A stretch of DNA of 64,000 nucleotides from NCBI GenBank assembly GCA_905250075.1, contig CAJNOP010000645.1, positions 1 to 64,000 on the forward strand, written 5' to 3'. This document shows, in pieces, positions 24,701-39,700 of the stretch (its first letter is position 1; every line of letters begins with the position of its first letter). Under the pieces are notes generated by a model, which was given only the letters and a program-made list of their open reading frames with translations, was not told the origin of the DNA and searched no databases. The translations under genes were made by a program, and so were the position numbers. This stretch comes from Rotaria sp. Silwood1. Taxonomy: Eukaryota; Rotifera; Eurotatoria; Philodinida; Philodinidae.

Positions 24701-27700
24701 CCACTGTAACCCCAATCTGATTGATAGAAAAACAAATTTGTTTATCACAGATGTCAATTCATTCATTATATTAAATAGGTCTGGTATAAAGATGTTTGTT
24801 ACTAATCTACAGTTTTTTTTGTTCTGGATCGAAGGCGGATAACATACAAGTTATCTATAATTGACCAAATATTCTAATAACATAATATAGAAGAAATAAA
24901 AAAGGAAACAGACAACATTTGTTATTTATTAAATATTACAGATAACTACTATGATTATTAATAAATAAATTCAATTATTTTCATATTTCATTAGAAATAT
25001 TCAACACTGTTATCATAAACAACTGTCATCGTATGATTCATCTTTAAGAATCTATATAGCATTTATTAACTTGAAATATAAAATAAACAAAAAATATATC
25101 AATTTAAATGACAATATGATTAATTCATATTATTTTCCAAAAATAAAATTAAAAACTTTTAATAAACATACAGTGAGGACTCAAAAAAAGCATGTACATC
25201 TTTGTTTTTAAATTTTCTCTCATATCGGATTTTGTAGAGCTTTTTTCGCTGATCATTTTGGTAAAAAACTTTTTTGATTTTCATTGAGTAATGACGATGT
25301 TATAGTCAAAATACTAAACACTGTAATATAAAGTAGGGAAAAAAGTTTAGCACACTTTTAGTATTTTGCTAATTTTTACGTTAGTTTCACAACATCTCAA
25401 AGATGTTCTATATATCATTCAACGCAGAATTTAATGGGCTACATTTTGATAACAAGCACTTATACTTATATTGCAGTTAATTAATTAATTAATAATTAAT
25501 TAATTATTAATTATTAATTAATTAATAATTAATTAATAATTAATATTAATTAGCAATTAATTAATAAAATTTTGATTTTTTTTTTTTTTTTTTTTTTTAA
25601 TTCCAACTCTTTCATATGAAAGAGCATAAAAAACTCTGTGATTACTATTTTTTTTTGAGCCCTCACTGTATCTTATTCTCTTGTAATTAATATAGAATTA
25701 AAGAAGAAAATATTTTATTATATTTTTATTAGAAGTATTAATCATTCAAAATTAAACCTTTTTTTTTTATTATTATTTAGCTTGAAGCAGATAAACGTAT
25801 TAAATTTCATCAAGATATGACACGATGTATATTTCGTATATTCAAAACAACTAAATCTGATGAAGGTTTAATAATAAAAATCTATTATCAATATAAGAAA
25901 AAAAAAAAAAAAAATTTATTTTTTATTTTTTAGTTGAATATACATGTCAAATTGATGATGATCGTGGTGTTAAAACTTCTGGTTATCTTTATGTCGAAGG
26001 TATTAAATATAAATTAAAATAATAATAATAAAGTTTCTCTTTTTAAGAACCACAATGGCGTTTTGAAACAAAATTACCATTAACATTAGAAGGTGATGAA
26101 AATGATAAAATTGAACTTGAATGTAGTGTACAAGATGAAGATGCTGAATGTGATTGGTTTTTTGCTGGTGAAGTAAGTTTCTTTTTGTTTTTCTTATATA
26201 TCAATAATTCAATATTTCTTTTTTTTTTTTTGTTTCGTTTCTCATAGAAAATATTACCTACAACAAATACAGATAAATATGAAATTATATCATATGGAAA
26301 AGTTCGTAAATTAGTTGTTAAAAAATTAAATCCAAATCTAGATAAAGGAAAATATGAATGTAAAACTGGTGTTATGCAAACAGCATGTGAAGTATCTGTT
26401 CGACGTAAGATTTTTTTCTTTTTTTAAATTCAAAATAAATTTCAAATTATTTTTTTTTGTTTTTAGCTGCACTTCGTATTGAAAAAGGATTAAAAGATGT
26501 TGATACAGTTGAAGAAGAAGATATTACATTAGAAGTTGTTTTATCAAAACCTGATGCACGAGGAAAATGGATGAAAGATGGAAAAATTCTTTATTCTGAT
26601 CAAAAGTATAGAAGAAAAAAAATAAATTTAATAATTAATTTTATTCTTTTTTTTTTTGCAAATTAGAGCGGTTATTACTAATGAAGGTAATATTTGTCGA
26701 TTAAAATTAAAAAGTGTTGGTCTTAAAGATACTGGCGAAATATCATTTCAATGTGGTGATTGTAAAGATAGTTGCAGGATTGTTGTTAAAGAATGTATGT
26801 TAGATTTATAACAAAAAAAAACCAAATTCATGAGGAAAATTTTTGTTTTTAAGGTGACAAACCACCACGTATTGATATATCACGAGTACCAAAATCTGTT
26901 ACTGTTAAAGCAGGTCGACCACTTGAACTTGAAATACCTTATGATGCTTTTCCAGCACCAGCTATGATTTGGACAAAAGATGGAAAAACAGTTCAATCTG
27001 GTGATGATTCTCCATGTCAAACAGCAATAGATGCTAAGAAATGCAAATTAAATATGTACGAAAAAAAATTGTTCGTACAAAGAGTTCGTTTTTTTTTTGT
27101 TTTATTATAGTGAGAAGACAAAACGAGGTGATACAGGCAAATATGAATTAACATTAAGAAATGCTAAAGGCGAAGTTAAAGTTCCAATTGATGTTACTGT
27201 TATTGGTAAGACTCTTTTGTTTAATTTAAATTACGCATACTTTCAAAATGAAAATTTAATATCATCATTTTAAGTTTAAAAAAAATTCAGTTAGACAATC
27301 GAATTTCATGAGCATTGTTAACAATATTAAAAATATAAACAATCTAAGAAATGATCATTTTACAAAGATCAATTAATTTAATTTCTTTTTTTAATATTTA
27401 AGATCGTCCTAGTAAACCTGAAGGTCCAATGAAAGTAACCGATGTAACTAAAGAAACATGTGTTGTTTCTTGGAAACCTCCATTAGATAATGGTGGATGT
27501 ACAATTGAGAGATATGTTATTGAAAAACAAGATGTTGGACGTGGTGGTTGGGTACCAGCTGGTGAAGTTAATGGTGATACAACATCATTACGTTTAACAA
27601 AATTAGTACCAGGAAAAGAATATCTATTTCGTGTACGTGCTGTTAATAAAGAAGGTGAAAGTGAACCATTAGAAACATCAACTGCTACATTAGCTAAAAA

Positions 27701-30700
27701 TCCATTTGATGAACCAACAGCACCTGGTCAACCTGATATATTTGATTGGGATCAAAATCATGTTGATCTTCAATGGAAAACTCCGGTAATTAAAAAAAAG
27801 ATACAAATCATAACAAATGTTTCTAAAATCATTTTTTATTTATATTAGGAAAGTGATGGTGGTGCACCCATTGAAAAATATGTTATTGAACGTCGAGAAA
27901 AAGGACGTGATCAATGGCAAAAGGTATGTGTTTTTTGATAACATTAGTTTCATTGACAAAAAAAAAAAACAATCGTTTTATCTCTTCAAGGGTGCTGAAA
28001 TTGATGGTAATCAAAATAAAGGTCCTTGTGGTGGTTTAACCGAAGGAAAAGAATATGAATTTCGTGTTGTTGCTCTTAATAAAGCTGGTCCATCTGAACC
28101 TAGTGAACCATCAAAAGCAATTATTGCTAAACCACGTTTCTGTATGAAAATTTTTTTTTTTTGAAAAACAAAACAAATTTTGTTTTTTTTTTGTTTCTTT
28201 AGTAAAACCACGTATCAATAAAGTTGCTCTTAAATCAATTACAGTTAAACAAGGTCAACCAATAACATTAGAAGCTCCATATGCAGCTGAACCATTACCA
28301 ACAATGACATGGCAACGAGATACAACTGTAAATTAAAATTTTTTTTTATTAATTAAAATTTTTTTTTTTCGTTCTTCTTCAGGAACTTAAACCAGATGAT
28401 CGTACACAAATGACACAAACAGATAAATTAGCTAAACTTGTTATTACAAAAGCAGTTCGAGCTGATACTGGTCGATATTTAATACGTTTAGTTAATGATT
28501 CAGGAACTGATACTGCTGATTGTGAAGTTATTGTACTTGGTCCACCATCAAGACCATGTGGTCCATTAGAAGTTAAAGGTGTTACAAAATCAAGTGTTAC
28601 ACTTGCCTGGTCACCACCAAAAGATAATGGTGGAAAAGAAATTACGTAAGAATAATTTATTTATTAAATTTAAAAAAAAACAAAAAAAATTTATTTTATT
28701 TTAATATAGAAATTATATTATCGAAAAACGAGATAAGAAAAGTGGTGATTGGGTACGTTGTAATGATTCAGTTGATGGTACAGAAGTAACAATAACAAAA
28801 TTAAAAGAAGGACATGAATATGAATTTCGTGTTATGGCTGAAAATATGAATGGTGTTTCAGAACCATTATTAACTGATAAAGCTATTCTTGTTAAAAATC
28901 CATTTAGTAAATTTTCTATATTTTGAAATTATTTAATCTATTTAATTATATTTTCTATAGCTGAACCTGGTAAACCAGGTACACCGGAATGTATATCACG
29001 TGATCGTAATCATATTGAAGTTAAATGGACACCACCAAGAAATGATGGTGGTAATCCAGTTAAAGGTTATATTGTTGAACGACGAGAAAAAGTTGGAAAA
29101 AAACGAGAATGGACTAAAATTAATCGTGGTGATCTTCATAAAGTAAGTTTTTATTAAAAGCCCGTTATAAACGAGCAGCTTAAAAATTAGTCATTAAGAC
29201 TCATTGTATTATTCCGAAACACAGAAATCTTTAGTAAAAGGCGAAAGATTTTCGTGGGATTGTTTCGGAATCAGAGTTATTCATTCCAAACGATCATCGA
29301 TGTTTATATACAATAGAGATAAGCAGAAATTGCATAGTAGAGAAATATATTTTGTTTTTTTTTCTTTTCGTTTCTGTCGAAAATATTATATAGCTATGTT
29401 TTTTCTTTTTTCCTTCTAGGATACAAATTTTGTCGATGAAAATGTTACAGCCAATAAAGAATATGAATATCGTGTATCAGCTGTTAATGAAGCTGGTCCA
29501 GGTGAACCAAGTGAATCATCTGGTGGTATACCAGCTAAACCTGAAAAAGGTATGCATTGTGATGTTTGAGAAAAAAAACATAGATAAATTTTAAGAAGAG
29601 ATGTATCCGAAGTTTGTAATTAGAAATTTTTTTGCTTTCATTCTATCGAAAATTTCAGTATATATATGTCAAATTTTTGAATAATCTTACCTATGAAACT
29701 GCTTTTTTTTTGTTTTTATAGAAAAACCATCATTTGATTTAAGTTCATTATTTGGTCCACTTGGTAAAAAAGAAATACGTATTAAAGCTGGTGAACCATT
29801 AACTATTGATTTACCAATAAGTGGATCACCAACACCAACAATTACGTGGACAAAAGATGGTGAACCTGTTGAAGTTACACGAGAGTATATTTAATAAAAA
29901 AAAAAAGCTTTCAAATTAATTATAATTTTTTTTTTTAAATTTAGTACGCAAATTGAAAGTGATGATGTTCATGCTAAATTACATAAACCATCATCAAAAC
30001 GTGCCGATACAGGAAAATATAAAGTTCAATTAAAAAATGATTCGGGTGAAGATGAGTGTGATATTGATGTTATTGTATTAGATAAACCAGGTATACCTGA
30101 AGGTCCATTAGAAACAACTGAAACAACTAAAGATAGTGTTTCACTTCAATGGAAACCACCTAAAGATAATGGTGGTGGTGATGTTACAGGTAACAAAAAA
30201 AAAAAGAAAAACGATATAAAATTTTTTTTAATATTATTATTATTTAGGTTATATTATTGAAAAATGTCCTGAAAATTCTGATCGATGGGAAAAAGTTCCT
30301 GGTGTATTTACACAACCAAAAGGAACAATTAAAGATTTAGAAACAAATAAAAAATTTAAATTTCGTGTTAAAGCTGAAAATATTTATGGTATTAGTGAAC
30401 CATTAGAAACAACATCACTTATTACTGTTAAACCACCATATGGTAAACAAACACACACACAAAAAAAAAAGATCAATAACCTTTTTTATTTGATTATTTA
30501 TTTAGATGCACCTGATGCACCTGAAACACCTGAAATTACGGAATATAATTCAACATATATGAAACTTAAATGGGAAAAACCAAAACGAGATGGTGGAAAT
30601 CCAATAATTGGTTATAATATTGAAATGCGTCCAAAAGGTAGTAATAATTGGGTACCATGCAATAGTGTTCCAACAAAAGGTACAGATTATATGGCAACAG

Positions 30701-33700
30701 GTTTACGTGAAGGTCAAACATATGAATTTCGTGTTGCTGCTGTTAATGGTGCTGGACCAGGAATACCATCAAAACCAACACGAGCACAAAAAGCTGAAGT
30801 ACCTATTTATCCAGCTGATGCACCAGATCAACCAAAAGTTGAAAAAATTACTAAAGATTCTGTTACACTTTCATGGAAAAAACCAGTTAATGATGGTGGA
30901 AGTCGTATAACTGGTTATGTTATTGAAAAACGTTCACCAGATAGGTTTGTTTATTAATATATGAAATCAATTTAATCATAATAATAATTTTTCTTTGATA
31001 ATTTTAAATAGTCGTGATTGGACTGATGTTATAGAATTACCAGCTCGTGATCATTCATATACAATTCCAAATTTAAAAGAAGGTGATGAAGTATCATTTC
31101 GTATTCGTGCTATTAATACAGCTGGTCCTAGTGAACCAAGTCGACCAACAGATGCAATTATTGTTCAAGATCAACCAGGTTTTGAGAAATTTTTATTTTG
31201 TTTAAATTTTTTTTTAATTCCTTTAATAAATAGATAAACCATCATTTCTTGATCTACATGGTATTAAAGATATAACAGTTAAAGCTGGTAAAGATTTTGA
31301 AGTACATATACCATATAAAGCTACACCAAAAGCACAAGCACAATGGTTTGTTAATGATCAAGAATTAGTTAATGATGATCGTGTTAATATTAAAGTAAAA
31401 AAATAGAATGAAGAAGAACAAAAAAAAAAAATATTTTGTTTAAAATTTGCTTCGTTTTTTTTTTTAGACATTAGAAAATGTTGCTACATTACTTAATCGT
31501 AAATCTGAACGTGGTGATTCGGGTATATATAAATTAGTATTAAAAAATACTGAAGGTGCTAGTCAAATTCAATTTCGTGTTAATGTTCTTTCACCACCAA
31601 CAAAACCAGAAGGTCCACTTGAAGCAACTAATATTACTGCTGAAGGATGTACATTAAATTGGAAACCACCGGTATAAAAAAAAAAAATTTTTTTCAAATT
31701 AAAAATCATTATTTTGTTTTCTATAGAAAGATGATGGTGGTAGTGATGTAAAACATTATGTTGTTGAACGTCGTGAACCTGGTACAGATAAATGGATTAA
31801 AGTTGGTCCATCTGTAACTGGTACAACATATGATGTTAAAGGTTTAGAAGATGGAAAAAATTATGAATTTCGTGTAACTGCTGAAAATGAAAATGGTCTT
31901 TCAGAACCATTAATTATTGATACACCAATTAAAGCTAAATGGCCATTTAAAACACCTGATGCACCAGGTACACCAGAATGTACTGGTCATACAAGTGATT
32001 CAATAACATTACAATGGACACGACCACAAACTGATGGTGGAAATCCAGTACGTGGTTATGTTATTGAAAAAAGAGAAAAAGGAACTGATCGATGGATACC
32101 GTAAGAGAAAGAAAAACGAAAAAAACATTAAAATGTTTTTTTGTTTAATAATTTAGTGTTAATCGTGAACCAATACCAAATGTTGAATATACAGTACCAA
32201 GTCTTGTTGATGGAAAAGAATATGAATTTCGTGTTGCTGCTGTTAATAGAGCTGGTCCAGGAGATTTTGGTAAAAATTAAATCTTTATTTACATTATATT
32301 TACTAAATTATATTCTAGCTAAAACTGATGGATTTATTCAAGCACGTCCACCTGATGTTGCACCACATGCTATTGGTTTTAGTCCATTTAATCCAAGAGA
32401 AATAATTGTACGTGCTGGTGAAGATCTTAAAATTTCTATACCATTTATTGGTTCACCAGCACCAGAAGTTATATTTGCTAAAGAAGGTGAACAAATAAAA
32501 CCTGATGAAAATATTCGTATAACTGTTAAAGATGGTATTGCTGAATTAATTGTACCTAAAGTAAAAGGTACTGATACTGGACTTTATACATGTACATTAA
32601 AAAATGCTCTTGGACAAGAAACTGTACCAATGAAAGTTATTGTTGTTGATAAACCAGGTTTGTTTCATATTTTAACTAAAGTTAACTAAGCAGATTCAAA
32701 AAGGATACTAAAATTTTGTTTAGTTTTAGTTTCATAATAGAAATATATAGTGTAATTGAATGTATTAGTTGACAGTTACATCATAGCTCAATAGTAACGT
32801 TACTCTAGATGGACATTCAAAGTCATACATAGTTTTATAGAGCTTGAAATCTAAATGAATATTTTATATGAATAATAAATGATTGAAAGTGTTACATTTG
32901 ATAATTAGTTTAATTAATTATAACTTATTGATTAAATAAAAAAAAAAGCAAAATAAATATTTGTCTTTAGATACACCAGAAGGACCATTAGCAATAACTG
33001 ATGTACGACCAGATTCATGTGTATTAACATGGAAACCACCTAAAAATGATGGTGGTTCACCAATAAGTAATTATATTATTGAAAAATTTGATACAAAAAA
33101 AGGTGATTGGCAAAAAGTATCAAGTTTTTGTCGTGTACCATTTTATGAAGTAACAGGATTAAATGAAGGTTCAGAATATAAATTTCGTGTATCAGCTGAA
33201 AATATTTATGGACAAAGTGTACCATTAGAATGTGAAAAATCAATTATTGCTAAACATCCATTTAGTATGTTTGACTAAAAAAAAACAAAATAAAATAATA
33301 ATTTTTTATTATTTAGATGCACCACAAGGTCCATCAAATCTTGATGTTGGTAATCAAACTGAAAATTCAGTAACATTAAAATGGGATAAACCAAAAAATG
33401 ATGGTGGTTCAAAAGTAACATCTTATCAAGTTGAAATTAAAAAACCAGATAGTGATACATGGGAAATAGCAAATGATTATCCAATTAAAGGAAATGATTT
33501 TACTATTGATAATCTTCAAACAGGTAAAAAATATGAATTTCGTGTTAAAGCTAAAAATACTGCCGGTTGGGGAGATTATGCTGTACTTGATCATCCAATT
33601 ACACTTAAACCTGATTATGGTATGTTGATTTTTCCAACAAGAAAAAAAAAATTTTTTCTATGTTTCTTCTTTATAGTTGCACCTTCATCACCGGGTATGC

Positions 33701-36700
33701 CTGAAGTAAAAAAAGTTGGTAAAAATTATATTGAATTAGCATGGACACCACCAACAACTGATGGTGGTTCAAAAATACTTGGTTATATTGTTGAAAAAAA
33801 ACCTGTTGGAACAGAACAATGGATAAAAGCTACACCATATATGGTACTTGATGATAATGTTATGATAAATGATTTACCAGAAAATGGTGAATTTGAATTT
33901 CGTATTAAAGCAGTTAATAAAGCTGGTGAAGGTGAACCAAGTTCAACAACTGGTCGAGTTAAAATAACTGAATATCCAAGTAAAAACTTATATCATTGTT
34001 TTATAAAGAGAGAGAAGAAAAAAAACAACCTTTTAATTGTTTTTTGTTTCCTTTTTTTCTATTAGATGGTCGAGCACCAACATTTGTTAAAAAATTAACT
34101 GATACACATGCACCATTGAATGGTGAAGCAATATTTACTGTTGAATTTGATGGTAGTCCTTTACCTGAAGCAAAATGGTTTCGTAATGGTTTAGAATTAT
34201 CATCCGGTGGTCGTTATCGTATTAGTACAAAACCAAATGAACCTAAATCAACATTAACATTTACTGAAGCATGGGATAGTGATAATAATTCAAAAATTAC
34301 ATGTGAAATTGTTAATCCACTTGGAAAAGATACTTGTGAAGCTGTTTTAATTGTTAAAAGTAAGTTTTAAAAAAAAAAAATTAACATATATGTATCGAAA
34401 AAAAAAATTTTATTTTATCAGCACCACCAAAACTTCCTCGTGAACCAGAAGAACAACGTGTTCCATTAGGTGAAACATTAAAAGTTAAAATACCAATTAT
34501 TGGAAAAGGTCCATTTACATTTAAAATTAAAAAAGATGATGAACCATTAACTGATAGTGATCGAGTACGTGTTCAAGAATTTGATGATTATATTGTTGTT
34601 ACAATTCCTGGTTTGTATTATTATATATTTAATATTGTTCTATTAATATATATATAATAATTTTATATTTCAGATATTGAACGTGAAGATGCTGGAAAAT
34701 ATTTAATTAATGTTGCTAATGAATCAGGTTCATGTAATATACCATTAAAAGTTAAAGTTACTGGTAAATTTAATTAAAAAATAAAAAAAAAAAGTTTTTG
34801 TTTTTTTTTAATATTTATTAAATAGCACCACCACTTCCTCCAACTGGTCCACTTGAAGTATCAAATGTATCAAAAGATCGTGCAACACTTTCATGGAAAC
34901 CACCTAAAGATGATGGTGGAAGTCGAGTAACAGGTTATATTGTTGAACGACGTGATACATCAAAAGGTTCAGATGCTTGGATACCTGTTACACAAGCATG
35001 TAAAGAAACAACATTTACTGTACCATCATTATTGGATGGACATGAATATGAATTTCGTGTTATGGCTATTAATGAAAATGGTGTTAGTGAACCATTACGT
35101 ACATCATCACCAGTTGTTGCTAAACTTCCATTTAGTATGTTAATGATATTATGTTTTGATATATATAAACTTCAATTTTTTGTTTTTTTTTTTTTACTAG
35201 AACAACCTGGTGCACCTGGACAACCACAAATTAATGAAATAACAAATAATACTGTAGCACTTACTTGGGATAAACCAGCTTCAGATGGAGGTAAGAGATG
35301 AAAACATAAGAAAAAATTTTAATTGATTTCGTTTTTTTTTTTTTGTCTTTTGTTAAGGTGGTCCAATAACTGGTTATTATATTGAAAAACGTGAAGAAAA
35401 TACTGATAAATGGATTCCAGTAAATATGTCACCATGTCAAGCAACACATTATACAGTTCCAGCATTACTTGAAGATCATACTTATGAATTTCGTGTTATT
35501 GCTGAAAATGAAGCTGGAAAAGGAACACCATCTGAACCATCGAAATCAACAAAAGTAAATTAATCTTTTATTTTAATTGATACTAATAAATAAAAAATAT
35601 TTAGGTTAAAGATCCAAATGCATCAAATCCACCAGAATTTCTTAAAAAATTAAGAGATACTGAAGGTAATGAAGGTAAAACAATTCGTTTAGAAGCTGAA
35701 GTTATTGGAACACCTAAACCAGATGTTGAATGGTTCGTCTATTTTTTTTCTTTTAATTATCTAAGTCAACAAAAATTCTTTTTGTTTTATTCTTAATAAT
35801 TAGGTACAAAGGTACTAAAGAATTATCTGATAGTGCTAAATACAGTATTAAACGTGAAGGTGATACATGTACATTAGTTATAAATAATGTCACACCTGAT
35901 GATGTTGATGAATATAGTATTAAAGCACGTAATAAAGGTGGTTCAAGAATGTGTCGTTGTTATGTCAATGTTCGATGTAAGTTTATATTATATTTATAAT
36001 TTTTGTGAAACACGATCTAAAACAATCGTTGAAGTACATGGACTATTGTAAGGAAAAATTGAACAAACCTCCCACATTTCATTTGATTTTGATTGTTCAC
36101 AAAGGTTATTTTCCTGAATAAGTTACTTTTTAAATTAATTAATTGATGTTAATTAATTAACTAGTATCAATTAATTAATCGATTAACTGGCACTAATTAA
36201 TTAATTGATGTTAATTAATTAACTAGTATTAGTTAATTAATTGGCGTTGATTAATCAATTAGTGTTAATTAATTAATAATGAATTAATTAACACTAATTG
36301 ATTTTTAACCATATGAAAAAATGATTTAGTTAGAAGAGCAGTTTTTTGTTTGTATATTTGTATGTCATCACATTGCATAACATTCATTTTTTTTCAATCA
36401 TTAGTTTTCTCTGAATAAAAGGTTTCTAATGTTGATTGTTTTTCAAGATATTTAATTGATACATGATCATCAATCGTACATACATAACATCTGGTAGAGA
36501 TAGAATAAAATAATATCAGTGTTCTATATCGTGTTTCACATTAAAATTCTCTAAGGAATTCATTAATAACTTTTTTTTTTATTTTATAGCACCACCAAGA
36601 TTTCGTTTACCACCAAAATATCAAGATATACTTAATTATGATAAAGGTGAACCAATTGTTATTAAAATACCATATACTGGTAGTCCATTACCAAATGTTA

Positions 36701-39700
36701 CACTAACAAAAGATGGAAAAGATATAACAAAAGATAAAAATGTATCAGTTGATGTTAGTGATCGTGCTATTACATTAACTCTTCGAAATACAGATAAAAA
36801 TACTAGTGGACCATATACAATAAAATTAGATAATAATTTAGGTGAAGATGAAGCTACCTTACGTATTCATGTATCAGGTAAACAAAACAAAACAATTTTA
36901 TTTTGTGATTTAATGAATGAAAATTTTTTTTGTTTTTGTTTTATATAGATGTACCTGGTGCTCCACGTGATGTACAAGTTGATTCAGTTATGGATGATTC
37001 AGTTGCTTTATCATGGCATGCACCTGAAGATGATGGTGGTAGTTATATAACACATTATCTTGTTGAAAAACTTGATCCTGATACGGGCAAATGGGTTAAA
37101 GCAGCAACAAGTCGATTTCCTCGTTGTACTGTTGAAAATTTAACACCAAATAAACAATATCAATTTCGTATTCTTGCTGAAAATGTTTTTGGTGCTGGTG
37201 AACCATCAGAACCAACAAAATCTGTTTTAACTACTGGTAAATATTTCCTAAAATAATTTAAAGTAAAAAAAACAAAGAATTATAAATTAAAATTTTATAT
37301 GTTTTAGAATCAGATGAAAGTCGTCGACGACGTTTAGGCAAAGATGATGATTTATCACGTCGAAGAAATAAAGATTTACCTAAATTGGACAATTATGATC
37401 GATGTTGTACGTAAAATAATCTAATGATAATATATTAAGTTAATAAGATCTTAAATCATCAACTGAATTAATAGAAAACAAAAAAAGCGAATATTTGAAA
37501 TAGTTTTCTCTAAGACAAAATTTAAGATTAATAATAAAACTTTTTATTTTATTCTAGTCTGGGATATTTGGGATAAAGGTCGTCAACCACAACGAGCAAT
37601 ACTTAAACATGGAAGTATCTATGATTATTATGATATTCTTGAAGAAATTGGACGGTAAATTAAAATCTTTAACTTTTGTTTTTTTTTTTTTTAAATTCAA
37701 AAACAAAAACGATCCTTTTGTTTTTGTAGCGGTGCTTTTGGTGTTGTTCATCGTTGTATTGAAAAATCTACAGGAAAAACTTATGCAGCAAAATTTATTC
37801 CAACATTAACACCAGCTGATAAAGCAACTGTTCGTCGTGAAATTGATGTTATGTCTGAATTATATCATCCTAAATTACTTCATTTACATGATGCATTTGA
37901 AGAAGATGTTGAAATGGCTATGGTTACTGAATTTATTGCTGGTGGTGAATTATTTGATCGTATTGCTGATCCAAATTATAAAATGACAGAAGCTGAAGCT
38001 AAAAAATATATGAGACAAATATGTCAAGGTCTTCAACATATGCATGAAAATAATATTGTTCATTTAGATTTAAAAGTATGATAATAATAATAATATAATA
38101 ATTATATTTGATTTCTTTTTTGTTTTTATAGCCAGAAAATATAATGTGTGAAACAAAAACAAGTACAAATGTAAAAATATGTGATTTTGGTTTAGCAACT
38201 AAACTTGATCCAAATGAAGTTGTTAAAGTTAGTGCAGCTACAGTTGAATTTGCTGCACCTGAAATTGTTGAACATGATGCTGTTGGATTTTATACAGATA
38301 TGTGGGCTGCCGGTGTTCTTACTTATGTTATGTAAGATAGAAAAAAAAAAAAAAAAAAAAAAAAACATCGGTTTTCATTCTTATTAAATTTTTAGTTTAA
38401 GTGGTTTATCACCATTTGGTGGTCAAGATGATAATGAAACAATGGAAAATATACGTAAATGTAATCTACGTTTTCCAAATGAAGTATTTGGTAGTATATC
38501 TGATGAAGGAAAAGATTTTATTCAAAAACTTTTATTAAAAAATCGAAAGTAAATTATGAAAAAAAAATTTTTTTTTTTTTTTTCATTATATTTATTTATT
38601 TTCAAGTGCTCGACTAACAGTTCATGATGCACTTGATCATCCATGGTTACTTGAAGATCGTCCTGAACTTGATTCACGTATACCATCAAGTCGATATGAT
38701 GATATTCGTCGACGTATTCGAGAACGATATGTATGTTAAGAAAATGATTGAAAAATAACAAAATTTAATTGATTGTTTTTGTTATCTAGGCTGGATATCC
38801 AGATCCTACTATTGGTCTCGGTCGTATGGCTAATTGGAGTTCACTTAGAAAGAATAGACCACAAGAATATAATATTTATAGTAGTTTTTGGGGTAAGATT
38901 TTTTTTTTTTTTCTTTGATTTTTATTATAAATTAAATTAAAATAATAATTTTAGATCGTCGGGAAGCTGCTCCACGCTTTATCATCCGTCCTCATAATGC
39001 TCATGTATTAGAAGGTAATAATGCTGAGTTCGATTGTCGTATTATTGCTGTTTCGCCACCTGTTGTCTCTTGGTAATTTTGTTATTCTTTTTTTTTTTAC
39101 AAATTCAAAATAAATAATAATTTTTATTTTTTGAAGGTTTCGTGAAAATGTTGAACTTCGTCAATCAACAAAACATCTTAAGAAATATGATAGAAATAAT
39201 TATAAACTTGAAATTAAACGATGTGTACCAGATGATAAAGGCGAATATGTTGTACGAGCAACAAATAGTTATGGTGAAAAAGAATATGCAGTCTTCTTGA
39301 CAGTTGAATGTAAGTATTTATAATAAAAACAAAAAAAATAACATAATTAATTACATCATCATTCAACAAATGTTGACCATATGTATAGTTTAAGTTATAT
39401 TAATATACCGTTAAGAAAATATCTATAGAAAAAAAAAAAAGTTTTTATCTTATTGAATAGATTTTTCTCGTACTATATTATCTTCTATATAATATATATT
39501 GATAAAACGTGTGTGTCCTTGATTTATATTGATAAATAATGATATTTTCTTTTTTTATTTGTTTTATCATTTATTAAGAATTAATTGTTATTACATTTGG
39601 AAGTTTTTAGTTATCAGTCCAAAACAATAAAAAAAAAAAAAGAAATAGCCTTGGTCTAGTTGAAATGTAACACATACGGTTATAAATATTAAGAACAAAT

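Larger units (their letters stand above)
27403..37235 (+). other. Twitchin FN3/Ig super-repeat region
   Basis: About 15 FN3 domains and eight Ig domains, in the order FN-FN-Ig, FN-FN-Ig, FN-FN-FN-Ig, FN-FN-Ig, FN-FN-FN-Ig-Ig, FN-FN-Ig-Ig, FN. The FN3 domains carry the usual W-x-P-P-x-x-x-G-G, Y-x-(I/V)-E-(K/R) and Y-E-F-R-V-x-A-x-N motifs (for example [24 protein letters not shown]). The Ig domains have the A-band type lacking the strand-B Cys in several cases. In muscle this region lies along the thick filament. The first FN3 starts at 27403 and the last ends at 37235, just before the kinase linker. Confidence 0.9.
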
